Shown: piece after piece, positions 19,712 to 30,063 of the stretch
How positions within the stretch are numbered: position 1 is the first letter of the stretch
Layout of the letters: each line of letters starts with the position of its first letter
The notes under the pieces: model-generated
Databases searched by the model: none
Told to the model about the DNA's origin: nothing
Seen by the model: only the letters and a program-made list of their open reading frames with translations
DNA from: Shewanella sp. TC10
GTDB lineage: Bacteria; Pseudomonadota; Gammaproteobacteria; Enterobacterales; Shewanellaceae
Reading direction: 5' to 3'
DNA: 64,000 bases
NCBI RefSeq assembly: GCF_009663145.1
Contig: NZ_VKHR01000011.1
Coordinates: 1-64,000 of the forward strand
Translations under genes and position numbers: made by a program

Positions 19712-20983
19712 ATGGCAAATTTTATAGATAGACGCCTCAATGCTAAGGGCAAAAGTACCGTTAATCGACAACGATTTATCGAACGTTACAAAAAACAAAT
19801 CAAAAAATCGGTAAGTGAAGCGGTAACACGTCGAAGCGTGACTGATATCGATAAAGGCGAAAAAATCAGTATTCCAACACGCGACATCAGCGAACCGATT
19901 TTTCATCAAGGTCAAGGTGGTATTCGTGAGCGTGTTCACCCTGGTAATGACCAATTTAACCAAGGCGATCAAATAGAACGACCTAAAGGTGGAGGCGCTG
20001 GAGAAGGAAGCGGTGAAGGAGAAGCGTCTAATACTGGTGAAGGTAAAGATGAGTTTTTATTTGAAATTTCAAATGACGAATATTTAGAATTATTATTTGA
20101 AGACTTAGCCCTTCCAGAGCTGCAACAAACTAACGCTAAACAAATGGTTGAGTTTGAAACATACCGTGCAGGTTTTACCAATGTCGGTGTACCAGCCAAT
20201 ATAAATATTGTTCGTTCACTTCGATCGTCACACGCTCGCCGTATCGCTATGACGGCAGGGAAAAAGAAGCAACTAGCAGAACTTAAGTCCAAATTGAATG
20301 AGCTTGAAAATACCCCTGGTACCCAAGCTGAAATCATCATGGATTTGAAACAACAAATAGAAGATTTACAGAAAAAAATTGATAGCGTGCCTTTTATAGA
20401 CAGCTTCGATTTACGTTTTAATAATTTTGCTAAGCGAGAAAAGCCTTCAAGCCAAGCCGTGATGTTTTGCTTAATGGACGTGTCAGGTTCTATGGATCAA
20501 GCGACCAAAGATATGGCAAAACGCTTTTATATTCTGTTGTATTTGTTTTTAACTCAAACTTATAAAAATCTAGAAGTCGTTTATATCCGTCATCATACAC
20601 AGGCAAAAGAAGTCGACGAACATGAGTTTTTTTACTCTCAAGAAACTGGCGGCACTATAGTGTCTAGTGCATTGAATTTAATGCATGAGATCCAGCAAGA
20701 GCGTTATCCTGCAGATGAATGGAATATCTATGCAGCGCAAGCATCTGACGGAGATAATTGGGCCGACGACTCCCCTGCTTGTCGGCAGTTACTAGCAGAG
20801 AAAATACTGCCCGTTTCACGCTACTTTAGTTACATAGAAATTACTCGCCGTGCTCACCAAACCCTTTGGCGGGAATACGAAGCGTTACAAGAGCAGTTCA
20901 GTAATATCGCTGTTCAGCATATTAAAGAGGTTAATGATATCTACCCCGTGTTCCGTGAATTATTTAAAAAGCAGCCAAGCTAA
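19712..20983 (+). CDS. yeaH: YeaH/YhbH family protein (DUF444, VWA-like)
   Basis: 423 residues. A basic N-terminus and Gly/Glu-rich linker (about residues 85-112) precede a von Willebrand A-like domain with [14 protein letters not shown], the MIDAS-type DxSxS, near residue 260. It works with YeaG in E. coli and other bacteria. The start is ATG at 19712, six bases after AGGAG; the TTG two codons earlier is embedded in that spacing. It lies 66 bases after yeaG. A coiled-coil segment occupies about residues 190-225. Confidence 0.93.
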   Translation: MANFIDRRLNAKGKSTVNRQRFIERYKKQIKKSVSEAVTRRSVTDIDKGEKISIPTRDISEPIFHQGQGGIRERVHPGNDQFNQGDQIERPKGGGAGEGSGEGEASNTGEGKDEFLFEISNDEYLELLFEDLALPELQQTNAKQMVEFETYRAGFTNVGVPANINIVRSLRSSHARRIAMTAGKKKQLAELKSKLNELENTPGTQAEIIMDLKQQIEDLQKKIDSVPFIDSFDLRFNNFAKREKPSSQAVMFCLMDVSGSMDQATKDMAKRFYILLYLFLTQTYKNLEVVYIRHHTQAKEVDEHEFFYSQETGGTIVSSALNLMHEIQQERYPADEWNIYAAQASDGDNWADDSPACRQLLAEKILPVSRYFSYIEITRRAHQTLWREYEALQEQFSNIAVQHIKEVNDIYPVFRELFKKQPS

Positions 20984-20993
20984 GGAGAACACA

Positions 20994-22556
20994 ATGACAA
21001 CAACGAATAATCATTTCACCGAAGCTGACAGTGTAAAAAAACAGCCTTTAGATGATGGTCCAGACTGGAGCTTTTCGTTACTTGAAACCTATATGGAAGA
21101 AATTGAAAAAGTGGCCGCTTTTTACAAGCTTGATAGCTACCCCAACCAAATTGAGGTCATTACAGCAGAACAAATGATGGATGCCTACGCTGGCATTGGG
21201 ATGCCGATAGGTTATACCCATTGGTCTTTTGGTAAACGCTTCATCGAAACCGAGCAAGGGTATCGTCGTGGCCAAATGGGTTTAGCGTATGAAATCGTAA
21301 TTAACTCCGATCCATGTATAGCGTATTTAATGGAAGAAAATACCATCACCATGCAAGCCCTCGTGATGGCACATGCAAGTTTTGGCCATAATAGTTTTTT
21401 TAAAAACAATTACCTCTTTAAAACTTGGACTGATGCCAGTTCAATCATCGACTATCTTGTATTTGCTAAAAATTATATTCATGAATGTGAATTAAAGTTT
21501 GGAGTTGAACAAGTAGAACTGACTCTCGATTCTTGCCACGCGTTAATGAATTATGGCGTTGATAGGTATAAGCGCCCTGCAGAAGTCTCTTTTAAAGAAG
21601 AAAAAATGCGTCAAAAAGATCGTGAGAGTTATTTGCAAAGTCAGGTGAATGATTTATGGCGTACTGTGCCCAAAAATCCAGATGAACAAATAAACGATCA
21701 GCAAGTTAACTTTCCTGATGAACCACAAGAAAACATACTGTATTTCATTGAAAAAAATGCGCCTTTACTTGAGCCATGGCAACGTGAAATTGTCCGTATC
21801 GTTCGCAAAATGGCGCAATATTTTTATCCTCAAAAGCAAACCCAAGTAATGAATGAAGGCTGGGCAACTTTTTGGCATTACACCATATTGAATCATATGT
21901 TTGATGAAGGCACTGTGACAGATAGGTTTATGCTAGAGTTCTTGCAAAGTCATACGGGCGTTGTTGCACAACCAGCTTATAACAGCCCTTATTACAGTGG
22001 CATTAACCCTTATGCGCTAGGCTTTAATATGTTTGTTGATATCAGACGAATTTGCGAAAGTCCAACAGAAGAAGACAAAAGATGGTTTCCTGATATTGCT
22101 GGTAGCGATTGGTTAACGACAGTCACTTTTGCTATGGAAAACTTTAAGGATGAAAGCTTTATAAGCCAATACTTGTCACCAAAAATTATTCGAGACTTTA
22201 AGTTATTCAGCATTCTCGATGATGATAGCTGTAATAAATTATCAGTATCAGCAATTCATGATGACCGCGGCTATCATTTAATACGCGAGAAACTATCGCA
22301 GCAATATAACCTATCTAATCTAGAACCCAATATACAGGTGCAACGAGTAGATATTAATGGTGACCGTTCATTGACTTTACGCTACGTCCCTAATAAACGC
22401 ATCCCTCTAGGTGGAAGCAATGAAGAAGTATTAAAGCATTTACACAGATTATGGGGCTTTGATGTATCTCTGGAACAAGTTGATGCGAGCGGAAAGATTA
22501 AAACATTAGCCCAATGCCCACCGCCAAGCGAAGATAGTAAGATGACAACCCTATAA
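20994..22556 (+). CDS. ycgB: SpoVR family protein (YcgB)
   Basis: 520-residue SpoVR/YcgB family protein, the usual third member of the PrkA-YeaH-SpoVR stress cluster; the molecular role is unknown. MNEGWATFWHYTI and GINPYALGFNMF are conserved family blocks; the HExx-like NEGWATFWH segment has been noted as a possible metal site but this is unproven. The true start is ATG at 20994, right after AAGGAGAACACA and ten bases past the yeaH stop; the frame is open further upstream inside yeaH but that is overprinting. Confidence 0.93.
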   Translation: MTTTNNHFTEADSVKKQPLDDGPDWSFSLLETYMEEIEKVAAFYKLDSYPNQIEVITAEQMMDAYAGIGMPIGYTHWSFGKRFIETEQGYRRGQMGLAYEIVINSDPCIAYLMEENTITMQALVMAHASFGHNSFFKNNYLFKTWTDASSIIDYLVFAKNYIHECELKFGVEQVELTLDSCHALMNYGVDRYKRPAEVSFKEEKMRQKDRESYLQSQVNDLWRTVPKNPDEQINDQQVNFPDEPQENILYFIEKNAPLLEPWQREIVRIVRKMAQYFYPQKQTQVMNEGWATFWHYTILNHMFDEGTVTDRFMLEFLQSHTGVVAQPAYNSPYYSGINPYALGFNMFVDIRRICESPTEEDKRWFPDIAGSDWLTTVTFAMENFKDESFISQYLSPKIIRDFKLFSILDDDSCNKLSVSAIHDDRGYHLIREKLSQQYNLSNLEPNIQVQRVDINGDRSLTLRYVPNKRIPLGGSNEEVLKHLHRLWGFDVSLEQVDASGKIKTLAQCPPPSEDSKMTTL

Positions 22557-22570
22557 AGGATTCTATAACG

Positions 22571-22605
22571 ATAAAAAAACCAACCTCAGAGGTTGGTTTT
22601 TTTGT
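22571..22605. terminator. terminator between ycgB and fadR
   Basis: Stem CCAACCT (22580-22586) with AGGTTGG (22590-22596), extended by seven A-T pairs on each side; bidirectional for the converging genes. Confidence 0.9.
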
Positions 22606-22622
22606 TTTGAAATTAGCGTTTG

Positions 22623-23354
22623 TTATTTATCGTTGTTTGCTATTTCTGCTGGCATATCATCACGAAGCTTTTGCCACATAATGCCACTATTAATGCCATT
22701 AGCTTTCATCAGTGCATTAACTTCTGTGTATTTACCTTCAATTGCCAATTGTTCTAATGCTTTATAAAAATCTAAAGCAATAGTTCGTGCTTCTTGGCTA
22801 GAAAAGTAATAACGACCAACTCGGCTATACAAACCTTTAAACCCATTCAGAATGAGTACATAAAGTGGATTACCAGATGAAAATGCTAATGCATGATGCA
22901 ATTCATAATCGTAATCAGCATATGCTTCAGCCGTATCTTCTAACTGATGAATTTTTGCTAACACTTCTTGTGCTTTGTCAGGGTTATTACGAACCGCACC
23001 GCGGAAATAAATCGTGCTCACATTGGCTCTTGCAGATAATAATTGATCTACAAGTAACGGAAAGCCATCTGGATTTAAATCTGCGATAGTTTCAAGGATA
23101 TTAAGCCCTGACGTTTCCCAAAAATTGTTAACTTGAGTTGGTTTGCCGTGTTGAATCTTTAACCAGCCATCACGTGCCAAACGTTGTAGTACTTCACGTA
23201 ACGTGGTTCTTGTAACACCAATTAATTCTGAAAGCTCACGTTCTGCAGGCAATATAGAACCTGGTGGAAACTTGTTTTCCCATATCGAACGAACGATATA
23301 CTTCTCTGCAAAACTTGCAGGACCTTTTGCATTGATAATTGTCAACTTGAACAT
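22623..23354 (-). CDS. fadR: fatty acid metabolism regulator FadR
   Basis: GntR-family acyl-CoA-responsive regulator, 243 residues, that represses fad genes and activates fab genes. The winged-helix domain (about 1-75) is nearly identical to E. coli Fad[41 protein letters not shown] (given here as segments [10 protein letters not shown] and [10 protein letters not shown]). The C-terminal acyl-CoA domain carries GRYYF and [14 protein letters not shown] place the start at ATG 23354 (Met-Phe-Lys-Leu); the frame is open 18 codons further upstream but those residues have no family counterpart. Divergent from nhaB, as in E. coli. fadD, its likely target, lies at 31.3 kb. Confidence 0.94.
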   Translation of the reverse strand: MFKLTIINAKGPASFAEKYIVRSIWENKFPPGSILPAERELSELIGVTRTTLREVLQRLARDGWLKIQHGKPTQVNNFWETSGLNILETIADLNPDGFPLLVDQLLSARANVSTIYFRGAVRNNPDKAQEVLAKIHQLEDTAEAYADYDYELHHALAFSSGNPLYVLILNGFKGLYSRVGRYYFSSQEARTIALDFYKALEQLAIEGKYTEVNALMKANGINSGIMWQKLRDDMPAEIANNDK

Positions 23355-23805
23355 CCCGTGGTTACCCAATGAACTGATCATACCAGAGCTAATGCAATTA
23401 CACACCATTGAGAGTTGTTAAACCGCTGAATTGGATAACTTAGCGACCAATTTTTAAACAGTGCACGCAAAGAATGTGATATAGCAGTTATATTCGTTAC
23501 CTTTTTGTCGTCGAATAAATTTATTCGCATTACAATGCGATTCAGTTTGCGCTAAAATACCGCGCAAATTATGGATGTAAGTTAGTGGCACAGCTAACGA
23601 ATTTTGAGTAATTCAAATATTAAGCGCTAAGAATTAATAAAATTAATCACGAAAAAACGCTAAGTCGTTACTCAATAAACAAAAAATAGTTTATGTACGG
23701 TTTTGCAATCAGTGATCATTCAATCAATTATTTCAGCTAAGATTTGTCCGCAAAATTCCTTCCTCCAACGTTCACTATTTAAAATTCACAACTGGAGAGG
23801 CTACT
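23355..23805. promoter_or_regulatory. fadR-nhaB intergenic region with clustered dyads
   Basis: 451 noncoding bases. Three dyads sit end to end: CGAATAAATTTATTCG (23512-23527, perfect), CGCATT/AATGCG (23526-23539) and TTTGCGC/GCGCAAA (23546-23568). A possible nhaB promoter is TTACAA at 23530-23535 with TAAAAT at 23553-23558 (17-base spacer), which would leave about a 240-base leader before nhaB. Further small repeats (GTTAG/CTAAC, TTTGA/TCAAA) follow at 23580-23680. Confidence 0.4.
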
Positions 23806-25392
23806 ATGCCGTCAACCACTGGTGCTGCATTTTTTAGTAACTTCTTGGGTAATTCTCCAAGATGGTACAAATATGCAATATTATCGTTCCTTGTAATAAA
23901 CCCATTATTATTCTTCTTTGTCAGTCCGTTCGTTGCCGGATGGGTACTTGTCTTAGAATTTATTTTTACCCTGGCTATGGCACTTAAATGTTACCCGCTT
24001 CAACCAGGTGGTCTGCTTGCCATACAAGCTGTCTTTATAGGCATGACTTCACCTACCCAAGTATTGCATGAGATAGAAGCAAACTTAGAAGTACTTTTAC
24101 TGCTAATCTTTATGGTTGCAGGCATTTACTTTATGAAGCAATTACTATTATTTGTGTTCACAAAAATGATCACAAAAGTACGTTCTAAAATCATTGTTTC
24201 ATTAATGTTTTGTGTTTCTTCTGCTTTTTTGTCAGCTTTCCTTGATGCGTTAACGGTTATCGCAGTCATTATTGCTGTGGCCATTGGTTTTTATTCGATT
24301 TACCACAAAGTGGCTTCAGGTAAAGACTTCAGTTGCGATCATGACCATACCTCTGAAGAACGTGAGCAGCTAAATGATGACGAATTAGAGGCTTTTCGCG
24401 GTTTCTTACGTAATTTACTTATGCACGCAGGTGTAGGTACAGCGCTTGGTGGTGTTTGTACTATGGTAGGTGAACCACAAAACCTCATTATTGCAGCCCA
24501 AGCGCATTGGCAATTTAGTGAATTCTTTATTCGTATGTCTCCTGTGACCATTCCAGTTTTTGTAGCTGGTATCACTACCTGTTTCATCGTAGAAAAGTTC
24601 AAATGGTTCAGCTACGGTGCAGAGCTACCTGATGCTGTGCATAAAATTTTGAGTGACTACTCTGATTACGAAGATCAAAATCGGACTAAAGCAGATAAAG
24701 TAAAACTATTGGTTCAAGCGTTAGTCGGCGTATGGTTAGTGGTTGGTCTTGCCTTTCATTTAGCATCTGTTGGCTTAATTGGACTGTCAGTTATTATCTT
24801 AACCACGGCATTTAATGGCGTCACTGATGAACATGCATTAGGTAAGGCCTTCGAAGAAGCACTGCCGTTCACTGCATTATTAGCTGTTTTCTTCGCCGTT
24901 GTAGGTGTGATTATCGATCAACACTTGTTTGCACCTGTTATTCAATGGGCACTAAGCTTTGAAGGTAATGCGCAGTTAGTTGTCTTCTATATTGCCAATG
25001 GTTTGCTTTCAATGGTCAGTGACAATGTCTTCGTTGGTACGGTTTACATTAATGAAGTCAAAGCGGCATTAATTAGCGGCCAGATCACTCGAGACCAATT
25101 TGACCTTCTTGCTGTAGCGATTAACACTGGTACTAACCTACCTTCTGTAGCAACGCCAAATGGGCAAGCAGCCTTCTTATTCCTACTCACATCAGCATTA
25201 GCACCATTAGTTAGATTATCTTATGGCCGAATGGTTTGGATGGCATTGCCATATACCATCGTGCTATCTATTGTTGGTATCGTGATGATTGAATCTGGTT
25301 TCCTAACTGAATCAACTCAATACTTCTATGATAATCACATCATTCTTCATCATTCAGCCAAAGATGTAATTGGCGGCGGTATTGGACATTAA
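23806..25392 (+). CDS. nhaB: Na+/H+ antiporter NhaB
   Basis: 528-residue inner-membrane antiporter exchanging cytoplasmic Na+ for external H+. About 12 hydrophobic segments; blocks [22 protein letters not shown] and [18 protein letters not shown]-like sequence near residues 400-420 ([16 protein letters not shown]) are characteristic. ATG at 23806 after ACTGGAGAGGCTACT. Neighbours fadR (divergent) and dsbB (downstream) match the E. coli order. Confidence 0.96.
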   Translation: MPSTTGAAFFSNFLGNSPRWYKYAILSFLVINPLLFFFVSPFVAGWVLVLEFIFTLAMALKCYPLQPGGLLAIQAVFIGMTSPTQVLHEIEANLEVLLLLIFMVAGIYFMKQLLLFVFTKMITKVRSKIIVSLMFCVSSAFLSAFLDALTVIAVIIAVAIGFYSIYHKVASGKDFSCDHDHTSEEREQLNDDELEAFRGFLRNLLMHAGVGTALGGVCTMVGEPQNLIIAAQAHWQFSEFFIRMSPVTIPVFVAGITTCFIVEKFKWFSYGAELPDAVHKILSDYSDYEDQNRTKADKVKLLVQALVGVWLVVGLAFHLASVGLIGLSVIILTTAFNGVTDEHALGKAFEEALPFTALLAVFFAVVGVIIDQHLFAPVIQWALSFEGNAQLVVFYIANGLLSMVSDNVFVGTVYINEVKAALISGQITRDQFDLLAVAINTGTNLPSVATPNGQAAFLFLLTSALAPLVRLSYGRMVWMALPYTIVLSIVGIVMIESGFLTESTQYFYDNHIILHHSAKDVIGGGIGH

Positions 25393-25418
25393 TACTGTTT
25401 TGATTTAACGTTTGTTTT

Positions 25419-25447
25419 GAAAACACCCTCATTTGAGGGTGTTTTTT
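25419..25447 (+). terminator. terminator after nhaB
   Basis: Stem AAAACACCCTC (25420-25430) with GAGGGTGTTTT (25435-25445), loop ATTT, then TTTTA. Confidence 0.9.
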
Positions 25448-25475
25448 TATCGTCATAAATCGACAGGAGATTGAT

Positions 25476-25991
25476 TTGACTGGATTACAGAAATTTAGCC
25501 GTTCTCGAACAGCATGGATTGTGCTATTACTTTCCGCAATTGGACTTGAAGCCGCTGCTCTATTCTTCCAATACGTAATGGAGTTAGACCCATGTGTGAT
25601 GTGTGTTTATGTGCGCGTGGCAGTATTAGGGTTAATAATTGCGGGCATCATCGGCGCTATAGCACCAAAGTTTTGGCTCACCAGAATTCTGGGACTCGTT
25701 AGCTGGGGTATTAGTGCAATATGGGGGCTCAAGCTTTCACTAGAGTTAAATGAGCTACAAGTTGACCCTTCCCCATTTTCAACCTGTTCGTTTTTCTCTG
25801 AGTTTCCTTCATGGATGCCTTTAGATGAATGGTTACCTGCTGTTTTTTCACCAACAGGTATGTGTAGTGATGATCCGTGGACATTTCTATCTGTCAGTAT
25901 GGCGCAATGGATGATAGTTACTTTCATCATTTACTTAATCGTTTTAGCGGTTATGCTCATTCCGGCTTTAAAACCACTAAACTCAAAGTAA
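25476..25991 (+). CDS. dsbB: disulfide bond formation protein DsbB
   Basis: 171-residue inner-membrane oxidoreductase that reoxidises periplasmic DsbA and passes electrons to quinones. Four membrane helices; first periplasmic pair C41-x-x-C44 in DPCVMCVYVR; second pair in FSTCSFFSEF and TGMCSDDP. The start is TTG at 25476, preceded by AGGAGATTGA. The nhaB terminator lies between it and nhaB, so it may depend on read-through or its own promoter. Confidence 0.94.
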   Translation: MTGLQKFSRSRTAWIVLLLSAIGLEAAALFFQYVMELDPCVMCVYVRVAVLGLIIAGIIGAIAPKFWLTRILGLVSWGISAIWGLKLSLELNELQVDPSPFSTCSFFSEFPSWMPLDEWLPAVFSPTGMCSDDPWTFLSVSMAQWMIVTFIIYLIVLAVMLIPALKPLNSK

Positions 25992-26082
25992 TAGCAGATT
26001 GAGATGAAGCCCGTTTCTGTCAACCCTTGAGCATTTACAATCATGTACTTCAACTCAAGCGGTTAAATTCAAGTTGTTAAAC

Positions 26083-26114
26083 AAAAAAAGCACTCTTAAT
26101 AGAGTGCTTTTTAG
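26083..26114. terminator. bidirectional terminator between dsbB and ycgN
   Basis: Stem AAAAGCACTCT (26086-26096) with AGAGTGCTTTT (26101-26111), loop TAAT, A run and T run on the two sides. Confidence 0.88.
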
Positions 26115-26134
26115 ATTTTAAAACAGTTCAGACG

Positions 26135-26575
26135 TTAATCTACATCTTTTAATGGCCAAATCACGATATGGTCAAATACATCACGCACTTTGTTTTCGTT
26201 GATTGTCTTTCCTTTGACGGAAATCCCCGCCGCATGCATGGCATCTTTAGAGCCTGTAATTAAAGGGTGCCAGCTAGGTAATTCTCTTCCTTGATGAAGA
26301 CGCTTATATGCACAAGAGTCTGGCAGCCAAGTTAACTCAGCTATGTTGTCAACGGTAATAGCAGTACAAGCTGGTACGTATTTAAAACGTTCAGGGTAAC
26401 GACGGCAACTACAGGTTTGATCATCTAACAAATGACAAGCAGCATCCGTGTAGTACAACTCTTCCGTTTCATCATCAATTAATTTATTTAAACAACATTT
26501 ACCACAACCATCGCACAATGCTTCCCATTGTACGGTGGTGAGTTGGTTTAGTTTTTTCTCAATCCAAAAAGACAT
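26135..26575 (-). CDS. ycgN: YcgN family cysteine-cluster protein (UPF0260)
   Basis: 146 residues with an N-terminal cysteine cluster C21-x2-C24-x2-C27-C28 in [13 protein letters not shown] and further cysteines at [13 protein letters not shown], resembling the YkgJ/YcgN iron-sulfur or zinc cluster proteins. [20 protein letters not shown] is a family block. Function unknown. It lies 41 bases after the transglycosylase gene on the same strand. Confidence 0.88.
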   Translation of the reverse strand: MSFWIEKKLNQLTTVQWEALCDGCGKCCLNKLIDDETEELYYTDAACHLLDDQTCSCRRYPERFKYVPACTAITVDNIAELTWLPDSCAYKRLHQGRELPSWHPLITGSKDAMHAAGISVKGKTINENKVRDVFDHIVIWPLKDVD

Positions 26576-26616
26576 ATTTGATACAGCATTAACTTTACAT
26601 TGCCGATATTATATCA

Positions 26617-27591
26617 CTAATTGATTGGCGGATTTTTGATTCGTTCTGAAAGGTAAGTCACAGTGAGTAAAAAATGTTCTTTTACTGACCATGCTTGTAA
26701 TAAACGGAAGTTATTATAAACCAAATATTGGCGACCATTTTCACCATCAGGCATTAACAGCGACACTTGCATATCATCACGTTTAGGCAAATCATTACCG
26801 TTGTAACGTCTTACACCAAGCTCTTGCCAATCATTAAAGGTTTCAGTGTGTTCAGCACCGACAAGCTGGCTAGAAATAGGATTGATTGAGCTAACTTGAC
26901 GTCCCCAAGTTTCATCATTTTTCCAACCCGATTCTTTTAGCATTGACGCTGCGGTAGCAAAAGCATCAAATTGGTTATTCCAAATATCTTTTACACCATC
27001 ACCATTGCCATCTTGAGCATAGGCCAGATATTGAGAAGGCATTAATTGCATATGACCCATGGCACCAGTAGATGAGCCAATTAATTGTTCATATTGCACT
27101 TGATTGGTATCAAGAATTTTTAATGCTGCAATAAACTCGTCGATATAAAACTGTTCTTTATTACCTGAGTAAGCATTCGAAGCTGTCACTGACAAAATAG
27201 GGAAATTGCCCTTTTGTTCTCCAAATTCAGATGTCATTCCCCACAAAGCAACTAAAAATCTGGGCTGAACACCGTATCTATCGCCTAAGGCAATTAGAGC
27301 ATCTTGTTGTTCTTTGAACATTGCACGAGCTGTGCTGACGGTAATTTCTGGAGAGTTTTGCGGGATGTAGCTTTCAAGGTTTAATGCTTTGTTTGAACCA
27401 TTAGCAGTGGCGCGCTTAAACACTTTTATTTTGGCAAAGTGTTTATCAATTGTGTTTTGTGAAACACCTGCAAGCGCCGCTTTTTCTTTTAATGTAGCTA
27501 AGTAATCATCAAAACTTACACCCTGTTGAGCGTAAGCTAAGTTAACAGTAAACAAGGTTACTATTACAGATGAAATGATCTTCCCAATCAT
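26617..27591 (-). CDS. lytic murein transglycosylase (MltB/SltB family)
   Basis: 324-residue exported enzyme cleaving the MurNAc-GlcNAc bond with 1,6-anhydro product formation. Signal peptide about residues 1-21 (IGKIISSVIVTLFTVNLAYA), without a lipobox, so soluble periplasmic rather than MltB-like lipoprotein. The catalytic Glu lies in LWGMTSEFGEQKGNFP; SSTGAMGHMQLMPSQY and NGDGVKDIWN are family blocks. Close to the cell division genes minCDE and ycgL. Confidence 0.9.
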   Translation of the reverse strand: MIGKIISSVIVTLFTVNLAYAQQGVSFDDYLATLKEKAALAGVSQNTIDKHFAKIKVFKRATANGSNKALNLESYIPQNSPEITVSTARAMFKEQQDALIALGDRYGVQPRFLVALWGMTSEFGEQKGNFPILSVTASNAYSGNKEQFYIDEFIAALKILDTNQVQYEQLIGSSTGAMGHMQLMPSQYLAYAQDGNGDGVKDIWNNQFDAFATAASMLKESGWKNDETWGRQVSSINPISSQLVGAEHTETFNDWQELGVRRYNGNDLPKRDDMQVSLLMPDGENGRQYLVYNNFRLLQAWSVKEHFLLTVTYLSERIKNPPIN

Positions 27592-27743
27592 AAATTGTCC
27601 TAAATTAACTCATTATTGCTATTTTTGTTCTTATTAACTAAACGTTAACACATTTGTGTTAACGTCGAAATACAAAATATATAACCATATCAAAATCAAG
27701 CTATTATCTTATACAAACTGGAATTTAAAACAAACCAAATTGC

Positions 27744-27780
27744 AAAAATACCACTCTATTAAAAAAATACCACTCTATTA
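27744..27780. repeat. short direct duplication, 18-base unit
   Basis: AAAAATACCACTCTATTA occurs at 27744-27761 and 27763-27780, in the gap just after the ycgL stop (its 3' side on the minus strand). Confidence 0.9.
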
Positions 27781-27790
27781 ATAAGCGACG

Positions 27791-28069
27791 CTAGTCTTTT
27801 ATTCCTAAACTTTTGCGGTGCTCATTCAATAAATTGGTTACTGGTGGTGGAATTTGCAAATAAAAACCTTTGTCATCTAACTCAGATTTAACTTTTTCAA
27901 TATCAGCCATCGCTAACTCAGTTCTTTTTGATAAAGGAACCATCATCACCAATTTTGGCGTACCGAACATTTTCATTAAAGGCTCTGGAACTGCATCAAA
28001 AACATCACGTTTTTCAACAAATAAGTAGGTATCCAGTTTTCGGCTACTTTTATATACGGCGCATATCAT
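27791..28069 (-). CDS. ycgL: YcgL domain-containing protein
   Basis: Small protein of the YcgL family (structure known, function unknown), usually beside minC. Family blocks are MICAVYKSSRKLDTYLFVEK, PEPLMKMFGTPKLVM and FYLQIPPP. I place the start at ATG 28069 (92 residues) to match the family's conserved start; AGGAA lies 12 bases upstream. A TTG at 28108 would add 13 unsupported residues. Divergent from minC. Confidence 0.9.
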   Translation of the reverse strand: MICAVYKSSRKLDTYLFVEKRDVFDAVPEPLMKMFGTPKLVMMVPLSKRTELAMADIEKVKSELDDKGFYLQIPPPVTNLLNEHRKSLGIKD

Positions 28070-28191
28070 TTTGGAGTTAAATTCCTCTGTTTCTTGCTTG
28101 ATAGTCAACTACGCACACTATAACATGGACAGCTATTAATTTAATTGCAATTCAGTTCGTACACTGACATTTTTTGGAGATTATCGCCTGG

Positions 28192-28857
28192 ATGGCCATA
28201 CAAAGTCTTGAGTTAAAAGCCACTTCTTTTACTCTTTCTGTGCTTCATATAAATACTCATGATTTTAATGCAATTGCTGCAGATCTAGATAATAAATTAT
28301 CTCAAGCACCTCAGTTCTTTATTGGTGCTCCTTTAATTTTAAATTTAAGTGCAATTGAAAATCATGAAGTAGATCTCGCTGCATTAAAACAACTTCTTAC
28401 TGATAACCAACTGATCATTGTTGGTGTAACATCGGCTAATGAAAGCATTAGTCTGCAAGCAAAAGCGTTAGGCTTAGCCATTGTTAAATCAGGCAAACAG
28501 GCTAAAAATATGCCTGCCCCATCTAAAGAAACCAAAATCGTTAAGCAAAACGTCCGCTCAGGGCAGCAAATTTATGCTAAAAACGCAGACTTAATTATTT
28601 TTGGTGCTGTAGGTAATGGTGCTGAGGTTATCGCTGATGGTAGCATTCATATATATGGCGCTTTACGAGGTAAAGCGATGGCAGGAGCTGCAGGTGATAA
28701 AAATAGTATCATCATTGCAAACTCGCTCGATGCCGAATTAGTTTCAATTGCTGGACAATATTGGCTAGCAGAACATTTGCAGCAGCATTGTAGCGATCAA
28801 CGAGGTTGCGTTCGCTTAAGTAGCGATACACTCATGGTTGAATCATTGCCTCAATAG
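28192..28857 (+). CDS. minC: septum site-determining protein MinC
   Basis: FtsZ polymerisation inhibitor, 221 residues. The N-terminal domain begins [15 protein letters not shown]; a linker follows around 105-118; the C-terminal beta-helix domain has [23 protein letters not shown] and [14 protein letters not shown], with the RGKA-type MinD-binding surface. The start is ATG at 28192, homologous to other Shewanella MinC; a TTG at 28174 is in frame but sits on the GGAG that probably serves as the ribosome site. First gene of minCDE. Confidence 0.95.
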   Translation: MAIQSLELKATSFTLSVLHINTHDFNAIAADLDNKLSQAPQFFIGAPLILNLSAIENHEVDLAALKQLLTDNQLIIVGVTSANESISLQAKALGLAIVKSGKQAKNMPAPSKETKIVKQNVRSGQQIYAKNADLIIFGAVGNGAEVIADGSIHIYGALRGKAMAGAAGDKNSIIIANSLDAELVSIAGQYWLAEHLQQHCSDQRGCVRLSSDTLMVESLPQ

Positions 28858-28885
28858 TTGGCAACATAAAAGGATATAATAACAA

Positions 28886-29695
28886 ATGGCACAAATAATT
28901 GTTGTCACATCAGGTAAAGGTGGCGTTGGTAAAACAACTTCAAGCGCTGCAATTGCAACTGGTTTAGCCTTAAAAGGCAAAAAAACAGTTGTTATTGATT
29001 TCGATATCGGTCTTCGTAATCTTGATTTGATTATGGGTTGTGAACGCCGTGTGGTTTATGATTTCGTTAATGTCATCAATGGCGAAGCAAACTTAAACCA
29101 GGCACTCATCAAAGATAAACGCTGCGACAAGCTATTCATTTTGCCAGCGTCGCAAACTCGTGACAAAGATGCCTTAACCAAAGAAGGGGTTGGCGGCGTA
29201 TTAGACGAGTTGAGTAAAGACTTTGACTATATTGTGTGTGATTCCCCTGCCGGCATCGAGCAAGGCGCAATGATGGCATTGTATTTTGCTGATATTGCCA
29301 TTGTCACAACAAACCCAGAAGTGAGTTCTGTTCGAGATTCTGACCGTATTTTAGGTATGTTGCAGAGTCGTTCTCGACGCGCTGAGCAAAATATTGAACC
29401 AATTCAAGAGTTTTTATTACTAACTCGTTATTCACCTGCTAGAGTTAAAACCGGTGAAATGCTAAGCGTTGAAGATGTATCAGAAATTTTAGCGATTAAA
29501 TTAGTTGGCGTTATACCTGAGTCACAGGCTGTATTAAAAGCCTCAAACTCTGGTATTCCAGTCATTAATGATGAAGAAAGCGATGCAGGCCTCGCTTACG
29601 CTGACACAGTACAACGTTTACTTGGTGAAGAAGTACCATTTAGGTTTCTTACTGAAGAGAAAAAGGGATTCTTAAAAAGGATTTTTGGTAGCTAA
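28886..29695 (+). CDS. minD: septum site-determining ATPase MinD
   Basis: 269-residue membrane-associated ATPase that recruits MinC and oscillates with MinE. Deviant Walker A KGGVGKTT at about residues 11-18, switch region [14 protein letters not shown], and a C-terminal amphipathic membrane-targeting helix ([11 protein letters not shown]). Start ATG 28886 after AAAGGATATAATAAC. Confidence 0.98.
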   Translation: MAQIIVVTSGKGGVGKTTSSAAIATGLALKGKKTVVIDFDIGLRNLDLIMGCERRVVYDFVNVINGEANLNQALIKDKRCDKLFILPASQTRDKDALTKEGVGGVLDELSKDFDYIVCDSPAGIEQGAMMALYFADIAIVTTNPEVSSVRDSDRILGMLQSRSRRAEQNIEPIQEFLLLTRYSPARVKTGEMLSVEDVSEILAIKLVGVIPESQAVLKASNSGIPVINDEESDAGLAYADTVQRLLGEEVPFRFLTEEKKGFLKRIFGS

Positions 29696-29697
29696 TT

Positions 29698-29958
29698 ATG
29701 TCAATACTCGATTATTTCAGAAGCAATAAAAAACCCAATACTGCTGTGACTGCAAAAGAGCGTTTGCAGATAATTGTTGCCCATCAACGTGGTGAGCGTG
29801 ATGCGCCAGATTATTTCCCTAAAATGAAACAAGAAATTATTGAAGTTATTCGTAAGTATGTTCAGATTTCTGAAGATCAGGTATCTGTACAACTTGACCA
29901 AAATGATGACAAACTTTCAGTATTAGAGCTCAATGTGACTCTTCCAGATGGCAAATAA
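29698..29958 (+). CDS. minE: cell division topological specificity factor MinE
   Basis: 86 residues: N-terminal membrane/MinD-binding segment (SILDYF and [13 protein letters not shown]) and C-terminal topological specificity domain. Two bases separate it from minD, indicating coupled translation. Confidence 0.97.
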   Translation: MSILDYFRSNKKPNTAVTAKERLQIIVAHQRGERDAPDYFPKMKQEIIEVIRKYVQISEDQVSVQLDQNDDKLSVLELNVTLPDGK

Positions 29959-30000
29959 CTCTGATTGAATAACCATTTGAAGTATTGTGTTCAATATACT

Positions 30001-30034
30001 AAAAAGCCTAGATAGCGATATCTAGGCTTTTTTT
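30001..30034. terminator. bidirectional terminator between minE and rnd
   Basis: Stem AAAAAGCCTAGAT (30001-30013) with ATCTAGGCTTTTT (30020-30032), six-base loop. Confidence 0.9.
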
Positions 30035-30063
30035 AATTGATTTGAAGCATTATCATCGATTGA

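Noticed and set aside
19969-20340. 123-codon frame antisense to yeaH
   Set aside because: Overprints a well-supported gene; its Pro/Ser-rich run mirrors the Gly/Glu linker of yeaH.
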